Source: Dipteris shenzhenensis (taxonomy: Eukaryota; Polypodiophyta; Polypodiopsida; Gleicheniales). Taken from it: a stretch of DNA of 64,000 nucleotides. Below, piece after piece: positions 21,728-34,215 of the stretch. Location: NCBI GenBank assembly GCA_047967505.1, contig CM106540.1; one strand, written 5' to 3'. A program made the position numbers and the translations under genes. Under the pieces are notes generated by a model. That model was not told where the DNA came from. It was given only the letters and a program-made list of their open reading frames with translations, and did no database searches. Within the stretch, counting starts at the first letter, position 1; each line of letters opens with the position of its first letter.

Positions 21728-22870
21728 ATGTCTACGACTAGCAACCTCAATCTGGAGGCATCTGCTAAGTTAGACAACTCTAATTACGATACATGGAAAA
21801 TACCGAATGGAGACCATTCTAGTACTTCAGGATGAATGGGAGTGTATTGATGGATCTACACCTAGACCATTGGATGATCCAGCCATCGGTAGCTCTACTC
21901 CATCTCTTGTCACAACACCAACAGCGGGATCTACAACTACACAAACAGTTTCTGCACCTGTAGCAAATATGGCCATTGCCCAAGCTCAGGTAGAATGGGA
22001 TAAGAAAGACAAGTATGCCTATCATCTGATCAAGTAGAATGTGCAAGATGTCATGCTAGGACAGCTCAACACCATCAAGACATCCAAAGAAGCATGGGAT
22101 ATGTTTGTAGCTCTCTATGAGTCCAAGAACACTTCCAAGATTCTCACACTAAGAAACCAAATCAACCACAGTTTTCGCAACAGCACCGAAACTGGTCATG
22201 CTAACATACTCCGAATAAAAGACTACAACAATCAACTTGTAGCAGCAGGAGAGACTATGAACCTTGCAAAAATGGTTCAAGTCATCCTGAAGAGAGATAC
22301 GAGAATCTAGTCCAGAGTATTACCATCCAATAGCAAATTCCAACATTGGAAGAGCTCCAATCAGTCCTACTTGGTGAAGAACTCAAAACTCAGGCAATTC
22401 AAGCACGAAAAGGTCATTCTAATGATCGGGCATTCACAGCTTTAGACAGAAGCAAAGGAAGAGGCAGAGGCAGAGGTAGAGGTAGATCATATCAGAGAAG
22501 TGGTAATAATCAGCAGCAGCAAGGTCATCATCAGCAAAATCAGCATCAGCATCAACATCATCCTCAGCAACATCAGAATCAACAAAGAGGAAATCATTCC
22601 AACCGAGAAAGATTCCAAGGATGAGGGAATGCATCCACCAACATGTCAAACATCCAGTGCGACTACTGTCACAAGTTTGGACACTATGAAAGAGATTGCC
22701 AGCAAGAAGCAGTACGATCAAGGCGGTCAATCCAGTAGTAATCGAGGGAATTTCCGAGGCAGAGGAAATCATCGTGGTGGACATTCTAGTCACAGTCATT
22801 TTCCAAATGAACATGGGAATATGTTTCTTGCAAAAGCGAGAAAATGCAGCAAACTGATACAGTGTACCTA
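21728..22870 (+). pseudogene. copia gag (UBN2-type) with CCHC zinc knuckle
   Basis: ATG at 21728 starts MSTTSNLNLEASAKLDNSNY; a frameshift after the Trp (about 21798) moves the frame into VLQDEWECIDG. An Ala/Thr/Ser spacer follows, then VEWDKKDKYAYHLI, a TAG at 22036, then VMLGQLNTIKTSKEAWDMF and the LYESKNTSKILTLRNQI helix typical of copia Gag. The C-terminal part has an RGRGRG tract, a Gln/His-rich run (22500-22600), and the knuckle CDYCHKFGHYERDC (CX2CX4HX4C, about 22659-22700). Gag packages element RNA; this copy is interrupted by several stops and at least three frameshifts. Confidence 0.85.
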
Positions 22871-22902
22871 GACAGTGTACCTAGACAGTGTACCTAGACA
22901 CT
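22860..22902 (+). repeat. 14 bp triplicate inside gag-pol
   Basis: CAGTGTACCTAGA repeats three times head to tail with a 14 bp period, each carrying TAG. It is a local slippage expansion that adds stops between gag and protease. Confidence 0.9.
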
Positions 22903-22944
22903 GATTAGAATCCCAAAGAGGATTTCAGCTATCAAGTCGACCAA

Positions 22945-24205
22945 GTGGAACAGGATCCTTGGTATATTGACAGTGGTACATCATCTCACATGACAAATCA
23001 TCAGGAATGGTTCGCAGAGATGAAACCATTAGAAGGTCGGAAAAATGTCATCTACACAATAGATAATACACCGAATCCAGTTCAAGGGACATATGTTATC
23101 CCTATGAACAATTTCACTGGTATGAAAGGATTGGTATAAGATGTACCCTATGTTCCAAAGCTCAGCAAGAACCTTTTGTCAGTAGGTCAAATGATGGAAC
23201 ACAACTACAGAGTCATCTTCGATGGAGATGAATGCACTATCAGAGATAAATCCAAAAGATGCCAGCTAGTAGCAAAAGGTGTCGAGGAAGGACGCTTATA
23301 TAGAATGCTAGCTACAGTACCAACACATAAGCATGCCATGTCAGCTCAACTGCAATAGATGCCACTATCTACAAAATGGCACAAGAGATATGGTCATGTC
23401 AACTTCAAGTACTTGTTAGATCTTAGGAATCAGAATATGGCAATTGGGATTCCAAAGCTACAGTTTCTTGGAAAAGTTTGTGAAGCATGCTAGTTGGGCA
23501 AACAAAAGCGAACCAACTTTGTCAGAAGTACCTCTCATGCATAAGGTATTCTTGATTTAATACATACAGATGTATGGGGTTATGCCCAAACCCGCAGCAT
23601 CAATGGTTCACTTTACTTGACTTTCATCAACGACTACAATAGATATTGTTGGGTCTACTTTCTAAAGAGAAATCTGATGTGTTTTTCAGATTTCAAGAAT
23701 TCAAAGCCATGGTAGAAAACCAAACTGGAAGAAAGATCAAAGTCATGAGATCAGATAGAGGAGGTGAATACATGTCTTCAGCATTCATGAACTTTTGCAG
23801 AAATCACGGCATTCGAAGACAATTCACATGTGCAGATACTCCTTAGCAGAATGCAAGAGCTGAAAGGAAGAATGGGACTTTAGCAGTGCTAGAGCAATGC
23901 TTAGTGAGAAGCATCTTCTGAATCAGTATTGGGCAGAAGCAATAGCTACAACAAACTACTTGCTTAATCCGCTTCCTACTGAACCGATTCAAGGTATGAC
24001 TCCTTATGAAGCATTCACTGGACATAAGCCACACATTGGGCATCTCTGCATATTTGGTTGCATAGCATATGCCCACATACATGATGATCATCGTAGGAAA
24101 TTGGATGCAAAGTCATACAAATGCATCATGGTGGCTACAGTGAAGAAAGCAAAGCATACAAGTTGTATGATCCCATCAACTGCAAAGTCATTATCTCTAG
24201 AGATA
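22945..24205 (+). pseudogene. copia protease and integrase (pol 5' part)
   Basis: WYIDSGTSSHMT (from about 22960) carries the aspartic protease D-S-G. YVPKLSKNLLSVGQMM and WHKRYGHVNFKYL belong to the linker and GAG-pre-integrase region. The integrase core shows all three acidic positions: IHTDVWG (about 23562), MRSDRGGEYM (about 23746) and the Glu of ARAERKN (about 23857). The Cys of CQLGKQ-type is followed by TAG (CAG to TAG, about 23491) and another TAG precedes QNARAE (about 23845). Downstream frames (FTGHKPHIGHLCIFGCIAY) continue the integrase C-terminal region to 24200, then homology stops. No RT. Confidence 0.85.
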
Positions 24206-24934
24206 TAATCTTAGACCTTGGAAATAAAGCTGGTAGAAGCCCAAAAACAAGAAAATATGTGGCTACCCCCTTCAAAACCATGGACTCAACTTTAGGTTGA
24301 GAATGCCAAGACGAAGGCTAAGAACCAAGTGCTCTAGGACCAGTTGACCACTTCGGAACAACTTGAGCAACTTATATAAATGTGCTTGGCACTAGACGAG
24401 CACCCCCATAAGATTCCATGTTGGTGGGTCCATGATGATAAGGATGAACCTACTAGTGAAGGGGGTCCAACCAACTATCTGCCATGCAACCCCATAAAGT
24501 GTGCATACCTGGACTACCTCAATGAAAAAAACTAGCTCCAAGATAGTGGTTGGCCAAGGATCTAAGCAGGTAGGCACCCAACCCATGGCTAGTCTAGCAT
24601 CAAGTTTGGATGATGGATCCACTTCCATTGCCCCTCTTATGTGAAAGAGTGAGCGACCCCTAATCAGGATTGTACCTAGCCTAATGTTGGCTCTTTCCTA
24701 CTGCTTTCATAGGAAGAGTAGGGTATTCTCAGTATGCAGGGTTCCGAGGATTTTTGTCACCTACAAATATATCGGGGTTGTCATTTGTAGTATACGTGTA
24801 GCTTAGGACCTCGATTCGTGTTTTGGCGAGAGACGTAGGCTTAAGTGTGGGAAGCAAACATAGTGCATACATGTGTAAAAGGAACATGTATCATCATGGT
24901 TGAGGTAATGAAGGCTTTCGCCTTCATTGAGGGT
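24206..24934. other. Unrecognised sequence after the copia fragment
   Basis: The plus strand has a few open stretches near 24220-24640 but no copia RT motif. The rest is ordinary. Confidence 0.35.
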
Positions 24935-25115
24935 TGTAGGGTTTAGAAGGAGTTTAAGGGTTAGGAGGAGGTTCCAGGTTTTAGAAGAGGTTCCAGGGTT
25001 AGAAGGAGGTTTCAAGGTTTAAAAGGAGGTTCCAAAGTTAGGAGTTCCAAGGCTTAGAAGGAGGTTCCAGGGTTAGAAGGAGTTCCAGAGTTTAGAAGAG
25101 GCTCCAAGGTTTAGG
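24935..25115 (+). repeat. Minisatellite, about 20-22 bp unit (GGTTCCAGGGTTTAGAAGGA)
   Basis: Eight or so variable units of GGTTYCARGGTTTAGAAGGA head to tail. GGGTTTAG cores look telomere-like, but the units are longer and irregular, so this is not a telomeric array. Confidence 0.8.
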
Positions 25116-25199
25116 GTAGAGTACATGGTGGAGAACTCATCTCCCTTGTGAATCATGGAGATTAAGGGTTAAGGAACTTAGGGTTTAGGGGGAGCATAG

Positions 25200-25370
25200 G
25201 AGTGGGAGAGGAAGAAGGTATAAGAGCATGGGGGAAAGAGGAGACAGAAGGGAGGAGAGAGGAGGAGGGAAGAGGAGGAGGAAGGAGGAGAGAGGAGGAG
25301 GAGGAAGAGGGAGGAGGAGGAGGAGGAGGGAGGAGGAGGAGGGAGGAGGAGAGGGAGAGGATGGGTTGCA
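25200..25370. repeat. GA/GGA-rich low-complexity tract
   Basis: GAGGAGG runs; open frames on both strands are compositional artefacts. Confidence 0.95.
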
Positions 25371-25574
25371 AGTTTGGAGGAGAGGGGAGGAGGGGTTGCA
25401 AGGTTAGCCTAACATGCTTTTGGACGTGGAGTGCAAGGAAGCATGGACACTTGAGACAATTGCTTGGAATACCAAAGTAGAACTCAACACAATGCCCCAA
25501 AGAGTGTGGGCTTCATTCCATTATGGGGTATTTATACAACAAGTTGGAGAGCTTCTCTCTCTGCCTGTAGGAAT

Positions 25575-25835
25575 TGTAACACATTCTCTCTCTACATGTA
25601 GAGGTCATATGTAAAAGTCGTAACACATTCTCTTTCTACATATAAAACTCACATATAGAAGTCGTAACACATTCTCTTTCTACATGTAGAACTCGCATAT
25701 AGAAGTTGTAACACATTCTCTTTCTACATGTAGAACTCGCATATAGAAGTTGCATGTAGAAGTAGTATGTAGAACTTGCATGTAGAACTCACATGTACAA
25801 GTCATATGTAGAACTTGCATGTAGAACATGCAAAT
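25575..25835. repeat. Two-level tandem array (44 bp, then 13 bp units)
   Basis: GTAACACATTCTC starts occur at 25575, 25620, 25663 and 25708 (43-45 bp apart). After the fourth, the array collapses into short CATGTAGAACTYG subunits to about 25835. The long unit contains the short one, which suggests the long unit grew from it. Confidence 0.9.
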
Positions 25836-27599
25836 TGGATTTCTAAGAGGGATTTATTTCTAGCCTTATGCAAGTATAAGTGGAGCTTTGCCACTACTCT
25901 ACACACACATTCTATTTTACCTACGTCCATGTTGGCACAGAGTCAAGACCTAATGACTTCTCCAATGGTTTCATCCTTTCCTAGATCATTGAGTCAATAC
26001 CTATCCTTTTTTGAACTAGTTTCTACTCTACTGCTAAAGACATACCCATGGCAATGTTCTTACCAACCAATATCTTGCATGCTATTCTAGGCTGATAGGA
26101 CTTTAAAGTCACTTATCACAGCATGGAGATACCTCTAACAGGTAATCAAAACATTTTGTCTATTCCTTGGCTTACTATGTCTCTCTCCCCCAATATAGGT
26201 CATACTTATCGACTATCTCCCCATAGAGATTTCCTTGTATGACCATGTTGTCCATGAATTTAACTTAATAGTAGTAGTCAAAGCCAAAGTAGAGTAGAGT
26301 GGTGGGCATTGATCCATGCACTATCTCATCCAACTCCTCAAGCATTGTTAGAATACTTTATACAATTGCTTTGACTAGTCAAACTAATCATGGGAGGAGC
26401 ATCTCTATAGAAACCACCCAAATGTGGCTTAATTTGCTAGACGTCTACAAGATACCCATCGCCAAATGGATGGAATCACAAGTGTAGCACAAGAAGTATA
26501 AATGCAAGTTTGCACACTTGGAAATTGTGGATCAAGATATAGTCCAGGACCCAAGTGATCAAGCAATGCAAGGTAGAGTGGTGAATCCACATAGATGAAG
26601 CACCAGTAGGCATTAATGCCTTATATCCTTGGCCATTAGTACCAACTCAAGCCACTATGGACCCACTTATCCCATACCTCCTTTTGATTATTAGAATAAT
26701 AGGTCTTAGCACCACTATCAATTTACAATCTAGTCTCATGACACCATCCTTTTTATGTAATTCATTGTTTTACAAGAACATACTACCTATATTTCACTTT
26801 TGATATCAAAATGTTTGCATTAAAACACATTTCATGGAGACCACCATCTATGTGAGGAAGGTATTAAAAAACTTTGTATAACATGCTAAAGTAGACTATA
26901 TACATCCATGTTAATGTTATGAATCTAACAAAATCTATATTACATGCCAAAGTATAATATGTGCTACCATTAAAAAAATTTGAATTACATGCGGAAGCAC
27001 AAATTCTATTGCATGTAACCTAGTACCAAGGCTTGTAAAGACTCATCAGCCATTGTAGAAGGCAAATGACTTGATCAATTGACCAAACCATGTCAAAGAA
27101 TTTCTCTAGCCCTATCATAGTGCAGCAGCCATCCAAGAAACTCTATGAGTTAGAGTCTTCTTGACACATTGTGGAGTCTACTTTCCATGCGGTGATGGCA
27201 AAGAGCAACCTCAAAAACCAACAACAACAACTTGATAAGGTGGAAAAGACTTAATAGCAACCATGAGGCCATAGATTGCCATCATCCATCCTATCAAATT
27301 TTTCATGAGTAACCATCCATGGCATTCTCATGGTCTCTGAAATATAGAACTAGTGAGGAATAGGAGTCATCACTCACTATGAAGCCACACTTCGAAGACT
27401 GTGACTTGTTAAGAAGGTCACCAATTGCACATCCATATGTGATTTGAAGAGATATCTTAGAATATGTAAGGAATGGGGAGACACAAGTGGGTGGTGGCAC
27501 CACCACTCCCTATAGCATGATAGACAGCCATTGTCACAAAGATTTTCTCAGAAGTTCTTAGATCAATTTTTCCCCCACAAGCTCTTGGGCTCACCTGTG
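25836..27599. other. No recognisable gene
   Basis: Short frames near 25815-26090 and 26299-26487 (plus) have no known domain. The remainder is AT-rich without repeats I can define. Confidence 0.35.
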
Positions 27600-27680
27600 G
27601 GTTCATGGATATCCCTGGCCTTGTATTTAACTTGAGGACAAGGTTTTGATAGTCAACAATACTACTGAGAGGAGGAGATT
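27600..27680 (+). other. Possible gypsy pol end / polypurine tract
   Basis: AACTTGAGGACAAGGTTTT (27628) resembles the conserved pre-PPT segment of several plant gypsy elements, and GAGAGGAGGAGA (27666) could be a polypurine tract. No TG-initiated LTR follows directly, so this is weak. Confidence 0.25.
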
Positions 27681-27777
27681 TTAATTCTCTCCAAGCCCTT
27701 TGATAATTTTACAACATGGTAAGGAAATTTCACTATGAGGGAGCATGAAAGAGTGACAAGACTCAGAGAGAACAAGA

Positions 27778-27802
27778 TTGAGAGAGAGAGAGAGAGAGAG
27801 AG
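27778..27802. repeat. (GA)n microsatellite
   Basis: About 12 GA dinucleotides, uninterrupted. Confidence 0.95.
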
Positions 27803-28254
27803 TGCTAAGGGAGCTTGAAAAAAAAGTGTGGCTGTTGAGAGGCTTGAGGAGGGAAGATGAGGGAAAAACAATAGGACAATGATAGATTCTGCTAGTAGTG
27901 CTTCCCCAGTGCAAGGGAGATTCTCTTAAATAGCCAATTTTTAGAACCATAGCCTCAACTATCATGGAATTTGTCATATATTTCAATCTAATATGGGAAA
28001 TTTTTCGGTCCCCTGAGCTTTCAAAACACTCGAAGATCTCACGAGATTGCATGTTAGGCCCAGTGGTGGTTAGATATCTCTCTATCATCTAGATTTAATA
28101 GCTTAGAATCTATGAAAATTTATAGCCTTGGTTAGGAAGTAGGAATTGAGGAATAGGGTAGTACAAGCCTACAATTTGGTACTCAAACAATGTAAATACA
28201 CAATGAAATGGACAACAGCATGTGATACATGCTTTTATACAAAAGGGCGGACTA
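27803..28254. other. No recognisable feature
   Basis: Two overlapping minus-strand frames (27681-28088, 27662-27871) owe part of their length to the GA tract and show no domain. Confidence 0.35.
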
Positions 28255-28440
28255 GGGCCCATCTCACTCAGCTTAGGTTAGTTCAATCTAGTTTAGGTTA
28301 GATTATCTTAGTTTAATTTAGTTTGGGGTAGGTTAACTTGGGTTACGTTTGATTATGCTAGTTAGGGTAGGCTACTAGTTTAGGGCAAACTATGTTGTTG
28401 GGTTAACTCAAGCTCTATCTAGCTAGTTTAGTTTGCTTTC
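28255..28440. repeat. Degenerate TAGGTTAG/TTTAGTTT-rich tract
   Basis: Dense GGTTAG, TAGTTTAG and GTTAGATT motifs without a fixed period. A similar tract lies at 56190-56300 in the gypsy leader and a weaker one at 40540-40760 in the small LTR element, so such sequence may be typical of element leaders here. Confidence 0.55.
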
Positions 28441-31400
28441 TAAATCTAAGTGCCAAGTGCACTTAGCTTAGCTTGAATTAATGGCTTGAATTAGTGGCAT
28501 GGGATTTTCATATGTGACAATAAAAAATGTTGGCTTTGGTACTATGGTCATAGGATTGGTAAATTACAAGTTAACGGTTTCAGAAGAGAGTGCACCCATT
28601 TATGTACCCAGTAGTAGGTCAATGCTCTAGGTAGCCAATAGGACTCAGCCTCCTCTTCCCACAGTTTTCGGGAGCGGGGTCATGTCAATGAGTCCATGGG
28701 CAAATTCGGATGCATTTTGGTAGGCTGTTATTGTGAAAGTTCTGGTAGTTGGGACCTTGGAACTATTTGCAGATTCTAGATTCTTACCCCAAACCCTTGG
28801 AGTTGACCATTCTGGTCCCACAACCCTGTAGAGGGGGCATCAGTGTGGTAGGATCATGCACCCACCCAGTTCAGACCCTCCATTTTGCCTCCAAGGGGTG
28901 GAGAAGTGGACACCAGAGCTCTTTGATGCGATGATGGAGCACCAGATATCCCAAATGATGGATGAGTAGATGGGACCTCAGGGCATGGACCTTTGGCTCA
29001 GTCACAGAGGTTTTGCATACTTCTAGCTTGGCTTCTCTCTAGCAAAGCCAGGGTCACAGGCCTGGTTGTAGTAGTGATCTGCCTACCAATGGGGAAGGTT
29101 CTCTCACAACCTCACTACTAGACCCTTCAGTAGTGCGCTAACCTCTTTGGCATAGATGTCTCCTTCATGTAGTACTGGGCACGTAGGGTAGGGATTGAGC
29201 CAGTGGGGTGACTCTGGTCTGTTGGCACACAGACACAAATTACTCTCCCTCCAAACCTCCAATGAAGTCATTGAAGTCATGTTTCTTAGAGCAGGCTCTC
29301 ACGCATAGGCAAGCCTTGTTCCCTTCCCCATGAGTTTGACCGTAGTGTGCTAGAATGTCCATGGCCTTCATGACCATGTGTGTAGTCAGCCGTCGCAATA
29401 CCTGATTCTCTATCAAAAAGTATAGTGGGCTCTACTAAGTGGATTAGTGGACTTTTTCTTGATTTAGGAGCACATTTCTCCACAACAGACATCACACTCC
29501 ATCACCGTCTTCTCATTGGGAGGGGCCCAGAGGTTTGGTCCCCAAAAGTGGGCAGGAGTGGAGGGGTCTACATCTCAGCATCCCAGGTGGTAGCCACATA
29601 CATTTTTGCATAGGGTGAGCTCATTCCAAGCCAACTAATGTAGATGGGCCTTCAAGTAGGGGAGACTCAGATTGGTTTCTTGAGCATGTACACACCTGCT
29701 TGTAGACTTCATCCTTCAACATTATAAGATTCCACTACTTTTCCCATATGAGATATTTCATCCTTTGCTAGATAGCATGTAACTCTTCTTTTGTAGAGAG
29801 GGTGGCTTCATACTCAATTGTATCCCTATCTATCTCCTTTAAGATGTCTGAAGCCTTAAGAAATTTGTTATCACTGACATTTGAATCCATTTGGAAATAC
29901 TTGTCTTAGTGTCCTCGTTTATAAATCCTCCATCTTTCTCAAAGCTTTAAGCAACAATTACAAGGTAGTAGGATTGAGGTTGGAATGTCCTCATTCTTGT
30001 TAGTGGCAACAATGACCTCCTCATTAACAAGGAGTAGGGTGTCTCTTTGTAGAGTATCAATATTGAACTGTGCATCAAGATTTCTTTCTTCAGTAAGATT
30101 GATACTCTATTCTAGTCAACCCAAACACTATTGTAACACTTTTACACATTGTGACCTTAGTATGTTTACAAAGTGGAACCACACCGTTGTCTAGTGGGGG
30201 AATAACAAAAATTAAGGTTCATATTAAGTTTACAGCTTCACCTCAAATGACTTGTGAGTTGTTCCACAACTGTATGTGGGAGATACTTTTGAATGTTCCA
30301 AAATTGTGTGCAGCACCGTGCATAGTTGAAGCGGGCTATTGTTCAAACTGGTTCTCCCACTCTAGGTTATCCCTCTCCTCTAGGTTACACTTTGTGTCTG
30401 CTAGCTATCCCTCTCCTCTAGGTCAATATCTAGGGTCTGTAGGCTAAATTAGCTTTTTAGTAAGAGATTGCAAAACACTGCAAAACTTGGTCTATTTGAG
30501 CTTGTACATAAGAGCCCTGTAGTTTGAGGCTCTGGTTGCACACTGTTTTGGACACCAAAGGAGTTTCAGTGAGTGAATTAGTTTGAAATGACATGTCTTC
30601 TACAAATTGCCACCCTGTCCTATGGCGTTTTGAGGGTGGAGAGCTTTTTCACATCTAATAGATTACCTTTGATATCCTCGAACAGACAAGATAGTTCAAG
30701 AATACCGAAAAATCAATTGTGACTTTTCAGCAACAGTTGATGCTCATTTCTAGGCTTGTATATACAAGACCTTTGTAGATGATCATCATTCAAAACTACC
30801 CAAAATCCAATTGTGAATTCTTCCAATATTCATGTTTGATTTTTAGTTCCATGTGTACTTGCCCTTTTTAGTCTAACAAAGCTTTAGATGTGACTGTAGC
30901 ATTCAAAGAGCGTGGCCAAGGCTATGCTTATCACATAGTAATACATGATGCCACATTGTAGTACACATTAGTAGATATAGTAGACCATGCTTAGCAAGAG
31001 ATTATTTCCATTTATATCCTAACATATCAATATGTTTATCCATTTATATTCAAATGCTCCCCAATTATCATTGTGGGATGGATGATTTGGACATGGGTGT
31101 TGATGAGGAGAATGTTTTTGAGGGAGAGTGTGAGTAGCTTGTTCAAAATATTGTTGCCACTATGAGATATTCCTTAGAGCAAAACACCATAATAACTAGA
31201 AATTTGTTGGAACTACCAAGCTACCTTGATTTCAGAAAATAAAGATGATGATGATGTAGCTATTCCCATAGATTTTTCATAAGAGATATTGCATGGCCCT
31301 GGGGACACAATGCACAAGGTTTCAAAAATCTTCTCATCATATATAGGTAAAATGCAATTCTCAAAATTGTCTATTATATTATAAGAAATTATTGTGCTCT

Positions 31401-32289
31401 TATAAGTCTACAGTTATCCAAAGTAATGTGCCACATAATTTGTCACATGACATATATCTAGTTCAAAAGTTTGGAATTGCAAATAAGGAGACACTCCTAA
31501 GGGACGCACATGAGAAAGATAAGGATTGGACAAAAGGGTGCTTGATCCTGGAGAAGAAAGGGGAGGAAATTGAGAGATAAATTTCTATTAGCATCCATGT
31601 TTGTTGTGAACTTTTAATTTGTTATGTGCTTCTCATTTTTTTTCTCCATAAAATAATAAACCATAGTAAAATGTATAGACTAGCTTCCACAGGAGACCCG
31701 AGAAAAGGAGAAGGGTTCTTTCAATTGCTATTTGCCATAAGCTAGAAAAATTTGCCTCATCTAATGTTGCAAGCACAAATATTAAAGGTAGCTATAACAT
31801 GACTTGCTTTTTATGATACTCTAGAAAAACTCATAAACTCATTGGGGAAAAACTCATTGTATGGTAAACCCCCCAAAATTCTCGCACCACTTATAGGTAT
31901 TTATCATCCAAAATTTTTGTAGATATTGGTAGTACTCTTAATTTAAAAAACGCATAAATTTTTTTCTAGATGATATGGTGGTGTCAGTGTGCTAATTTTG
32001 TAGAGAACTATAGTTTTAAAATGCAGAATGAAATCCTATTGTGATAAATTGGCATAATGACAAATGTACGTCAAGGTTCATATTTTCTATTATTGGGAGA
32101 TGGGGGAAAATAAGAAAGTAGTCCATCTTTTACATTTTAGATGACAAGTAGCATGACACACTATTTGTGCAACAATTGTTTTATGCTCCACTACTAATGG
32201 CTACTGTCTAAAGGCCTGAAGTCAAAAAGACATTGGGTTTGGTCAAATGGGGCATCATCTCAGTTCAAGGTAGAATGCATATTTTACTT
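28441..32289. other. Mostly unrecognised; weak coding-like patches
   Basis: No gene can be supported. On the minus strand 30130-29690 reads as short protein-like stretches (SDNKFLKASDILKEIDRDTI and EYEATLSTKEELH) broken by stops. At 30350-30430 a CTAGGTTATCCCTCTCCT unit occurs two to three times. On the plus strand 31078-31580 has patches such as DMGVDEENVFEGE and KFGIANKETLLRDAHEKDKD. None belongs to a family I know. Confidence 0.3.
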
Positions 32290-33100
32290 CATTGCAAGGT
32301 AAGGAGTTCGCTATAGGTCCTTGTTGTTTCTACATCACTATGAAGATGCTACACATTTGAAGTGGTGTATAACAAACTTCAAGTCCTCCTTTGGCTATGC
32401 TTGGTAGTGCTCTTTGACTGGCATTTGGATGATGTGGAGATTTTTTTGTACTGGCTATGGCAAGGGAAAACATGATGGTGCTAGTGTAGTGATGACGCAT
32501 GCACTACCAACAGTAAGTAATTGGATGAAAATGGTACAAAGCTACTAGATGCTCATGAGGATGTGAATTGGTTGACTTGAAAGATGGGAGATGTGGGAAG
32601 AAAAGTCTCTTTATGGAATTAAAGGTGAATGATGTTGATAGGACGGGATTTCTAAACCATCAAAGGAACTCAGTCAAGACACTACTTATTGGGTTTTAGT
32701 CGCAAAGATTCTATACAAGCCATACTCAACGGTTTATCATACTTTTGTTCATTCTACATGAATGAGACATGGAACAAGTGCACCAATTTATCCCATGTAG
32801 GTACATGGACCTTGCATAGGTTGGAGCCCATCAAGGGAATGAATGTAATAGCAACAAAGGATGATAAGCATACTCCATGGATAGAGACCCCGGTTGGTAG
32901 ACATGCTTGAGATGGGTGACCATTTTGTAGTTCTCATGTCCCCTAGAAATGATAAGGATGAGGATTATTATGTAGTCCTATGCAAGCAACCCAAAATAAA
33001 CCTGTTAGTTAAGTCAAAGATCATTGATGTAATGTGTTAAACATTGGAGATGAAGTAATGTATAAAATTTTCTATGCAAAAATCCCTAGTGGAAGAAGTG
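32290..33100 (+). pseudogene. Unknown gene relic with G-x-G-K-G-x-H-D-G-A motif
   Basis: A plus-strand frame near 32333-32510 reads HHYEDATHLKWCITNFKSSF, then WMMWRFFCTGYGKGKHDGAS. The frame at 32689-32910 reads GFSRKDSIQAILNGLSYFCS, FYMNETWNKCTN and WTLHRLEPIKGMN. A last stretch near 32905-33030 reads EMGDHFVVLMSPRNDKDEDY and YVVLCKQPKINLLVK. A GKGxHDG motif after an FK-containing stretch recurs, from memory, in uncharacterised and often repeated eukaryotic proteins. The family is unnamed to me and the function unknown. There are several stops (TAG, TGA) and frame changes, so it is a pseudogene. Confidence 0.45.
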
Positions 33101-34215
33101 GTTATTTCCTATGTAATGAGGCACCACCTGCTATAGTGCATGCTAATGCAGTGTTGGAAATCAAGTTCTAGATGCTATAGTAAAGCATAAGGTGAGTGGT
33201 GATGAGGGGATGTTGTAGCTCAATGATGAGGGTTTCTCACATGGTGATGATGGCAACAAGGGGATGTTAAATGCTAATGATGAGGAGACAATATGTCACA
33301 AAACAATATGCAATTGCTCTGCATCCTCCATCCCTATATCCACTTTTTGTGTCCTAGGTCCACTATCTTTGTATCCTCTCAAAACTGCCAAAGACTTTGT
33401 TAAGCTAGGCCGCAAGGACACAACGTGGTTTCCCACCTTGTGAATGTTACCCCTTGGGTTGCTGAGGGAGCATTCTTCCACCACCTCTTTAGAAGTATGT
33501 CATTCATATAAAAATAATCAATTTCTTTTGAGAGGGGACACTTACAACAATAACACCTATAAGGAAGGACATAAACACAAAGCGAAATACATGAAAAACT
33601 ACAAAAAACAACTTTACAACATCATCTGCTAATAAAATCACATCAAAAGTTGAGGCTACTAGTGCAATGAAAGGAGAAGTAGAACCTAAAATGAGAAGTG
33701 ATGCAAGATGCTTATACAATAGTAATAAGAAAATAGATAAAAAGACTATGTAGATATATTTAGATATTATGAGACTTATATGTGCTTCATTTCAATCACA
33801 AAATACAATAAACTCGACATGTTTACTCCATATGTAATGCAATAGGGAAAAAAAAGGGAAGAATGGCAATGACATATCCTACCTTTATTGAAGGTCACAT
33901 CTGCCATCTCACCCTTCCCATATCCCGGTTTTCTCTTTGATATTTCTTTGCAACCTCTCTCTCAATTACTTCCCTCCGCTTTCTCACATTTTCCAAGACA
34001 TCATCTTTGTAATAATCAATGTCCTCACTCTCCTTTGTAACTGAGCCAAGTTAGGATAATTAATATTTTCATTCTCCAAGGGGTTTTTTGAGGGGCTTGT
34101 TACTTCTTATTCCTCTACCCTCTCTAGTACTTGTAGGGTCTTTGTGGTTTGGTAGGCTACTTGGTAACTAGGATATATTTTGTTACTTCCCTTGCTAGTC
34201 TTGGTCCTTTGCTCA
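33101..34215. other. No recognisable gene
   Basis: A few GATGATG-rich stretches near 33180-33290 and short frames on both strands (33296-33484 minus, 33444-33632 plus) without a domain. Confidence 0.35.

Larger units (their letters stand above)
19627..24210 (+). mobile_element. Ty1/copia retrotransposon, 5' portion (leader, gag, protease, integrase)
   Basis: A GC-richer leader (19627-21727) is followed by gag, a CCHC knuckle, the protease motif, the GAG-pre-integrase region and the integrase core. The order protease then integrase before RT is diagnostic of copia. No RT or RNase H follows 24210 and no LTR or PBS was found on either side, so the copy is truncated at both ends. The leader resembles the internal DNA of the small LTR element at 39.2-41.4 kb. 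Confidence 0.85.

Noticed and set aside
24206-24640. Copia RT continuation after integrase
   Set aside because: No RT motif (no YVDD-type or preceding conserved blocks) in any frame, so the element was called truncated.
24935-25115. Possible telomeric repeat
   Set aside because: GGGTTTAG cores occur but unit length is ~20 bp and irregular, unlike TTTAGGG arrays.
27600-28090. 3' LTR after a gypsy-like TTGAGGACAAGG segment
   Set aside because: No TG start after the purine tract and no second copy, so only a weak note was kept.
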